Below are positions 59,168-64,000 of a stretch of 64,000 bases of DNA, one piece after another. The stretch's first letter is position 1. Every line of letters begins with the position of its first letter. The notes under the pieces were generated by a model that worked only from the letters and a program-made list of their open reading frames with translations, was not told the DNA's origin and did not search any database. This stretch comes from Butyriboletus loyo (taxonomy: Eukaryota; Basidiomycota; Agaricomycetes; Boletales; Boletaceae), in assembly GCA_038093515.1 (NCBI GenBank), contig JBBPSI010000075.1, positions 45,645 through 109,644 of the forward strand. Direction: 5' to 3'. Both the position numbers and the translations under genes were made by a program.

Positions 59168-60478
59168 ATGTCTATCTCCACCAAGACTGACTCTTGTGTT
59201 CCCACCCTTAATGGCTCCAACTGGGTCTTCTGGTGGCCTGCCATGTCTGCCCACCTAAGGGTGACTGGTAATACCTGGGTTTTTGAGTTCTCAAAGCCTG
59301 CCCAGCTCAATGTGTCCTCTACTGTGGATAACCATACCCAGTACATCACCTGGACTAAGGCAAATGACACAATTGCCAGCACTGTCATGTGTCACCTCTC
59401 TCCCACTTTCCAAGTGAAATATGGAGAAGAAACAATGGCTGCTGACTTGATCAAGGCCCTCAAGGATGAGCTTGCATCTACTGAGATCATGGCTGCATAC
59501 ATGATTTTCAAGGAGTTGATGGACACACAAGTGCCCTCCTCCTCTCATCCTGTGCCTGCCCTCTTGAAGGTCGAGACTACCTTTACCTGTCTTGAGGCTG
59601 TGGGATATAAAATCCCTGACAATGTTCAGGCCATGATGCTCCTGGCTAAGCTGCCTGCATCCATAGATGTGGTAGCCCAGATGATCACTCAGGGCAAGGA
59701 TGCTGTAGGAAATGCAAAGACTCCTACCATTGCCGAGATACATGCTGCTGCAGTTCTGTCATGGGACCAGCACCATCTCTCAGGCAAGGGAAAAGGAAAT
59801 CACCAAGCACAATCAAATAAGATTAGTGCGGTGAAGCGACAGGGAGAAACCCCTGCTTTCCTGAAGCAGCAGCAGGTGCCTAGAGTGCCATGGCAGCAAC
59901 AGGAAAATGGGGGGAATAAGGAGAAGAAGAGAATTCAGTGTGGATGCAAAGGCAAGGGTAAGTTGGACCAAGTCCACCTTGCCTCCACCACTATCTTTGA
60001 TGGTCCCCCCATTATGTTGGTTTCTCTCATGCACATGATGATTGATCCATGGCTTCTTGCCTATCAACCTGCACAACTATACCAGGGGCAACAAGGCCCA
60101 TCTGCTGATACACACATGCAGCGGATGTTTTCTCTTGCTGAAAGGCGCGAGATCACCTTCTCCTGCCAGATGATCCAGGTGCTGGATGCCACTTTACCAC
60201 CACCTCTCCTGCTCCCCGCTGTGAGCAAAATAAATTGGAATTTATCTAACAACGATGAACCACCAATAAAGTACAAGCATTTGAGACGCTCCTGTAACAA
60301 GAAGCTAGTCACGCCATCAGCTTCGGACACCAGCAAAGCCTGGGACATGGAAGATTTCATCGACATGTATAGTTCTGTTGGGTGGCTCTCTGACGATGAA
60401 GATGGATTCCCATTGATAGCTGGGGCATTTCTTCCAGAAGATTTGCCTGATATCAATTCGAGGTTGGTATCATTTTGA
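59168..60478 (+). CDS. Copia-type gag-like polyprotein fragment
   Basis: A 436-residue open frame. The N-terminal ~220 residues follow the gag of basidiomycete Ty1/copia elements: LNGSNWVFWWPAMSAHLRVT at residues 15-34, then helices with LKDELASTEIMAAYMIFKEL, and LLAKLPASIDVVAQMITQ. A basic stretch and KGKGKLDQVHLAS follow. No CCHC zinc knuckle is seen. After about residue 275 the match to copia gag-pol is lost; the last ~80 residues (SASDTSKAWDMEDFIDMY...) look unrelated and may come from a neighbouring sequence joined in frame. No protease, integrase or reverse transcriptase follows in this orientation. Confidence 0.75.
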   Translation: MSISTKTDSCVPTLNGSNWVFWWPAMSAHLRVTGNTWVFEFSKPAQLNVSSTVDNHTQYITWTKANDTIASTVMCHLSPTFQVKYGEETMAADLIKALKDELASTEIMAAYMIFKELMDTQVPSSSHPVPALLKVETTFTCLEAVGYKIPDNVQAMMLLAKLPASIDVVAQMITQGKDAVGNAKTPTIAEIHAAAVLSWDQHHLSGKGKGNHQAQSNKISAVKRQGETPAFLKQQQVPRVPWQQQENGGNKEKKRIQCGCKGKGKLDQVHLASTTIFDGPPIMLVSLMHMMIDPWLLAYQPAQLYQGQQGPSADTHMQRMFSLAERREITFSCQMIQVLDATLPPPLLLPAVSKINWNLSNNDEPPIKYKHLRRSCNKKLVTPSASDTSKAWDMEDFIDMYSSVGWLSDDEDGFPLIAGAFLPEDLPDINSRLVSF

Positions 60479-60688
60479 TTCACTTCAGATGCATGCTTAT
60501 GATCTTTGGTCAACTTCTACTTTCATGGTGATTCTGTAGTTTGTAATATGGTAGATTTGGTGCTTGTGCTTGTAGTAGGTACAAATGTATCACTATATCA
60601 GACAATGGACTTGTGTTCATGTTCTGACAACACCCAGTCCCTTTAGCAATGCTCGTGTGATCAGGGTAATAAGAATCTATGAATTCTC
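60479..60688. other. Spacer in the transposon nest
   Basis: AT-rich sequence between the gag-like frame and the partial LTR. Nothing recognisable. Confidence 0.4.
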
Positions 60689-60922
60689 TGTTGAAATGGT
60701 AGTGTTCTACTTCTGTATTTCACTTACAGCCACTATGTTTCCAGACTGGTCTTTATGACATCATAGTCTAGACACAGTCATGCTTGTCACATTACAAATA
60801 GCTCTACTTATGCTATTGGATGATATATGTACTTAGTGTTATCTCTTATCTCTAACATATTATCATGTGATATTTACTATACCTTATATAGGTACTATAC
60901 AGTACACAAGTACAAACACTCA
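60689..60922 (+). repeat. Partial copia LTR, inverted relative to 61209-61693
   Basis: Starts tgttgaaatggtagtgttct and aligns for about 235 bp with the reverse complement of 61455-61693, at clearly over 75% identity by eye. It stops at caaacactca, just before the TATA region of the complete copy, where LINE sequence begins. Confidence 0.8.
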
Positions 60923-60924
60923 CA

Positions 60925-61206
60925 GAACAAGTACTGACAAATAGGCAAACCAAACTCAAATTCAATGGATACATCTCAGATGAATGGATCCCAATCAACA
61001 ATGGAATTAGACAAGACCCCCTCTCAATGACACTTTATGTCATCTACAACTCTGACTTGATAGACATCCATGAGGCAGAGAAAAAACAGAATGCACCCTA
61101 GCATTCATAGATGACATGGCCTTCCTGGCCATAGGTAAAAACTTTAATGATACTCATACCACCCTACAGAACATGATGAACAGAGCAGGAGAAAGCTATG
61201 AATAGG
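60925..61206 (+). pseudogene. LINE (non-LTR) reverse transcriptase scrap
   Basis: Two adjoining frames match reverse-transcriptase motifs of fungal LINEs: NGYISDEWIPINNGIRQDPL with LYVIYNSDL, then after a frame change LAFIDDMAFLAIGKNF with TLQNMMNRAGESYE. The IDD of FIDDMA is the catalytic Asp pair. The usual QGDPLS has lost one residue (QDPLS). Only about 90 residues remain, boxed between two copia LTR ends. Confidence 0.8.
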
Positions 61207-61208
61207 CA

Positions 61209-61693
61209 TGAAACCACAACTCACACTTCAAAACAAGCAAATTCTTTCGGAATTGGTAAAGTCCGAGCAGGCGCACCGAGGGCAACAAAGGATGCAAGGG
61301 TAAACCTATCAGTGGAAAGACTCACTGATAATACGAGAGTGAGAGTATCGCAAACAGAGTATAAGGAGCAAGGCTCAACTTAGAGATATCGCAGTAGTGA
61401 TGATAGAACTGAAAGATCTAAAGAAAAGCGACAAGCCATAAGGGCTGTCTTATATACAGTACATGAGTGTTTGTACTTATGTTCTGTATAGTACCTTTAT
61501 AAGGTATAGTATGAAATACATGACGATATGATAGAGATAAGAGATAAGACTAAGCATATCGTCCAATAGCATAATAAGAGCTATTTGTAATGTGATAAGC
61601 GTGACTAGGTCTAGACAATGATGTCATATAGACCAGTCTAGAAACGTAGTGGCTGTAAGTGAAATACAGAAATAGAACACTACTGTTTCAACA
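61209..61693 (-). repeat. 3' LTR of the minus-strand copia element
   Basis: On the minus strand it begins TGTTGAAACAGTAG directly after a purine-rich tract and downstream of the pol stop. It has a TATA-like gtatataaga about 240 bp in, and probably ends ...ggtttca at 61209. The start and polypurine tract are well supported; the far end is inferred from the TGTTGAAAC/GTTTCA symmetry and the LINE junction. Confidence 0.75.
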
Positions 61694-61707
61694 CTCCTCC
61701 TCGCTTT
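61694..61707 (-). other. Polypurine tract of the copia element
   Basis: The minus-strand sequence aaagcgaggaggag lies immediately before the TG of the LTR, the place where plus-strand DNA synthesis is primed in LTR retrotransposons. Confidence 0.7.
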
Positions 61708-63179
61708 AGCATTACTTCTTTATAGAGACAAAAGGAGAAAGAGAGAGCATGGACCGAACTTCTTCAAACCTCTGCCATGTCAGATTCTTCGTAAAGATAT
61801 CTGCTGCTTGTTGTTGAGTAGGAGTATAGAAGAGAGTAATCTCCTTATCCTCGACGCATTCCCGAATGTAATGAAACGGAATTGCAATGTGTTTGCTGCG
61901 TCCTTCAACGGCAGGATTAGAAGCCAGAAATATAGCTCCCTGATTATCAACTAGAAGGGGTAAAGGACCAAGTCTGTATCCCATCTCGAAGAACAAGGAG
62001 CGCACCCAAGAGAGCTGTTTAGCAGTCTCGGTCATGCCCATATATTCTGCTTCGGTTGAAGAGTGAGCAATCTTGCGTTGTCGTCTGGATAACCATGATA
62101 CTATGCCAGATGCTAGAAATATACAATAACCAGTCGTTGAACGACGGGTCTCAATATCGCCTGCCCAGTCAGTGTCGCTGTATGCAATAAAGCCAGAATT
62201 GGCTCTCGGACCAGACTGGCTGTGTCCGGAATACATTATGCAAAGGTCTGGAGTTCCAACCAGATAGCGGACTATATAGAGCGCTCTTTGCAAATGTTCT
62301 TCCGATGGATTGGAAGAGAATTGCGACATTTTGATGACAGCATGAGCGATATCGGGTCTAGATCCGAGCATGATGAATAGGAGGGATCCGATGACAGATT
62401 GATATTGTGAACGCAAAGATGGCGATGCTTCGGTGGTTGATGGTGAAGGATTATAACCAGAAGGAAGAGGTGTGCGTGCGGGTTTTGCATTTTCAAGCTT
62501 GAATCGTTTTATGACCTTCTGTGCGTAATCGCACTGATCCAGCCTCAGGGTACGATTTCTTCGATCCCTGGTAATCCGCATGCCTAAATACTCTTTTGCT
62601 TCTCCAAGATCTCGACTCTCCCAAGTCTTCATAAAGTGCTTCTTGTGAGCGAGGACTTGTGCTTTATCACTACCCATAAAAAGAGCATCATCAACATATA
62701 TAACTAAAATAATGATGACTTTCCCGATGAATTTTATATAAGTTCCCGGGTCAGACAAGGTACGCTTGAAACCTTGTTTGATAAGTGATAAATGCAAGGC
62801 TTTGTTCCATTGAAGGGCCGCTTGCTTGAGGCCATAGATAGCTTTCCGTAGGCGACAGACTTTACTTTCTGAGCCTTTTTGAGCGAAACCCTCAGGTTGT
62901 TCCATATAGATTTCTTCGTCAAGATCTCCGAAGAGAAATGCAGTCTTGATGTCTAGAGCCTCGATTTCCCAATCTTCTAAGGCAGCTAGAGCTAAGAGAA
63001 TCCTAATGGTTTCAAACCTGGCAACTGGTGAGAAGGTTTCCTCATAATCAATTCCAAAGATTTGGGTAAAGCCTTTTGCTACCCAGCGAGACTTGTATCG
63101 TCCATCGCTTTTTCGTACATTTATCCATTTCCCTTTAATGACTTGACGTCCCTTGGGAAGATCTACCAGATCCCATACT

Positions 63180-63691
63180 TGTTATAATCATAACATTTTA
63201 TTCGTACACTTCGTACACTTTCACTTCGGACTTAGTTGATTTTGCTTTCAAAGGTCACGTGACATAGTGCACGTGATCGTGGGAACTTACATGTGATCTC
63301 TTGCTGACTAAGCATATAATGTCATAGACTAGGCCTAGACTCTATGACGTCACGACACATGTATTTAATCTCCGTTTACTTCTCTTCTTTTTGATCCCCG
63401 CGCCTCGTGTGGTTAATCACCATTGTGCTTCTCTTCTTTAGTCTATCCATGTATAGTAATTCCTCACATGCACAGCATGGTCTGTGCGCATCCTTGTACA
63501 ATATAAAAGGGCTCGTGGTTAGACTAGGATTCCCTAGTTTTAACCACTTGTCTATTCGCTGGCAACAGTTGAGGATTAAGTTGAGACTCCAGTTTACATC
63601 TGCCAGGTACTTGTGTATACCTGCGACTGTTGTGGACCGCTTGTGGCGTCGTATTCATACTGGCATTCGACCGTGCGTTGCTATCGTTACA
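63180..63691 (+). mobile_element. Solo LTR inserted in copia pol
   Basis: 512 bp with TGTTATAATC at one end and ATCGTTACA at the other (TG...CA), bounded on both sides by atact (63175-63179 and 63692-63696). A TATA box (atataaaagg) lies at 63501-63510, giving the plus strand as transcription direction. There is no internal coding region of a retrotransposon; a 124-codon plus-strand frame here is chance. It is a different family from the copia LTRs next door. Confidence 0.88.
63256..63352 (+). promoter_or_regulatory. CACGTG pair, palindrome and CRE-like site within the solo LTR
   Basis: Two CACGTG boxes (63256-63261 and 63270-63275), 8 bp apart, are followed by a 28-bp imperfect palindrome gtcatagact...agactctatgac (63321-63348) overlapping a perfect TGACGTCA at 63345-63352. 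All are about 150-250 bp upstream of the TATA box, where LTR enhancers usually lie. The motifs match bHLH (Cbf1/Pho4-type) and bZIP (CREB/ATF-type) consensus sites; binding is inferred. Confidence 0.5.
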
Positions 63692-64000
63692 ATACTCATC
63701 GTTCTTGACTTGTATTCCTCTCCCATGGCGGTTAGCCATAAGGATCTCTTGGCAGGAGGTAATCTCATTACTGCCTTGTGAGACTGTGGGATACCATTGA
63801 CAGTAGCAGCAGCTAGAAGAGATTTAATCCACTTAGCGCTGTACATCTGTCCTAAGTCATCTTCTTCATTTGTGGGTCTCGGTTGATTAACTGGTTGTGG
63901 AGTAGTAATTAACTCCTCCTGAATAGGATCCAGTCCTCGATGTATCTCTCGTTCTATCTCGATCGGAGGTCGATTCCCATAAGCATTATCTGGGACAATC

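Larger units (their letters stand above)
61712..64000 (-). pseudogene. Copia pol (RT-RNase H), interrupted by a solo LTR, 5' end outside window
   Basis: Ty1/copia polyprotein. From the window edge to 63692 it reads a linker and MYSAKWIKSLLAAATVNG ... AMGEEYKSR. After the LTR insertion, 63179-61712 is one open frame: VWDLVDLPKGRQVIKGKWIN, FSPVARFETIRILLALAA, ALDIKTAFLFGDL, MEQPEGF, the catalytic VIYVDDALFMGS, GLDICIMY-like linker, and the RNase H triad in YSDTDWAGD, SSTEAEYMG and LLVDNQGAI, ending ADIFTKNL and FVSIKK. Catalytic residues of the 3' half are intact, so the copy was probably young when the LTR landed. The interruption makes it non-functional. Confidence 0.92.

Noticed and set aside
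63407..63781. 124-codon plus-strand frame at the right edge
   Set aside because: It lies mostly inside the solo LTR and crosses its boundary into copia coding sequence on the other strand.
1..64000. tRNA, rRNA and CRISPR arrays
   Set aside because: I scanned for B-box-like ggttcgaNtcc words, rRNA-like blocks and regularly spaced identical repeats and saw none convincing; a covariance-model search would be decisive.

Overview
The window looks like nuclear DNA of an agaricomycete-type basidiomycete. Protein-coding regions are cut by many GT-AG introns of about 45-60 bp. The recognisable families (DUF6534 membrane protein, DUF7330 protein, giant DUF6606/DUF3638/DUF3645 protein, fungal P450s) are typical of mushroom-forming fungi. 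Copia, LINE and TA-type transposon remnants are frequent. I cannot name a species from the sequence alone.

Layout. 1-3.3 kb: non-coding or degenerate, with one segment present twice. 3.3-5.5 kb (-): cytochrome P450. 6.3-9.2 kb (+): TCF25/Rqc1 of the ribosome quality control complex. 10.2-17.3 kb (-): URB1/Npa1, a large nucleolar 60S-assembly scaffold convergent with TCF25. 17.3-21.4 kb: repeat-rich, gene-poor, with a MITE-like element and inverted repeats. 21.4-23.5 kb (-): a DUF6534 seven-helix-type membrane protein split into many tiny exons. 26.6-29.0 kb (-): a second P450 of the same kind. 30.2-31.8 kb (+): a BAHD-type acyltransferase. 32.2-33.1 kb (-): a WD40 pseudogene. 34.6-42.2 kb (-): a giant DUF6606/DUF3638/DUF3645 gene that appears broken by several frame changes and an internal loss. 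42.3-43.8 kb (-): an open frame split by a 1.2-kb TA-flanked DNA transposon. 45-48 kb (-): probable uncharacterised exons. 50.9-53.2 kb (-): a Cys-cluster, coiled-coil nuclear-type protein. 56.7-58.4 kb (+): a DUF7330 protein. 58.7-64 kb: an AT-richer nest of copia gag, copia LTRs in inverted orientation, a LINE reverse-transcriptase scrap, and a copia pol interrupted by a solo LTR.

How genes may work together. TCF25/Rqc1 (ribosome quality control) and URB1 (ribosome assembly) are both housekeeping ribosome-linked genes and look intact. The second P450 and the acyltransferase are divergently arranged and could form a small oxidation/acylation pair, but no backbone synthase is visible, so a metabolite cluster is not shown. 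Blocks 31.8-43.9 kb and 58.7-64 kb are dominated by decay and transposition. I did not find a convincing wholly new biological system. The strongest unusual signals are the 10-, 11- and 18-nt microexons in the DUF6534 gene, the transposon whose empty site restores an open frame, and the solo LTR whose target-site arithmetic does not fit a simple 5-bp duplication.
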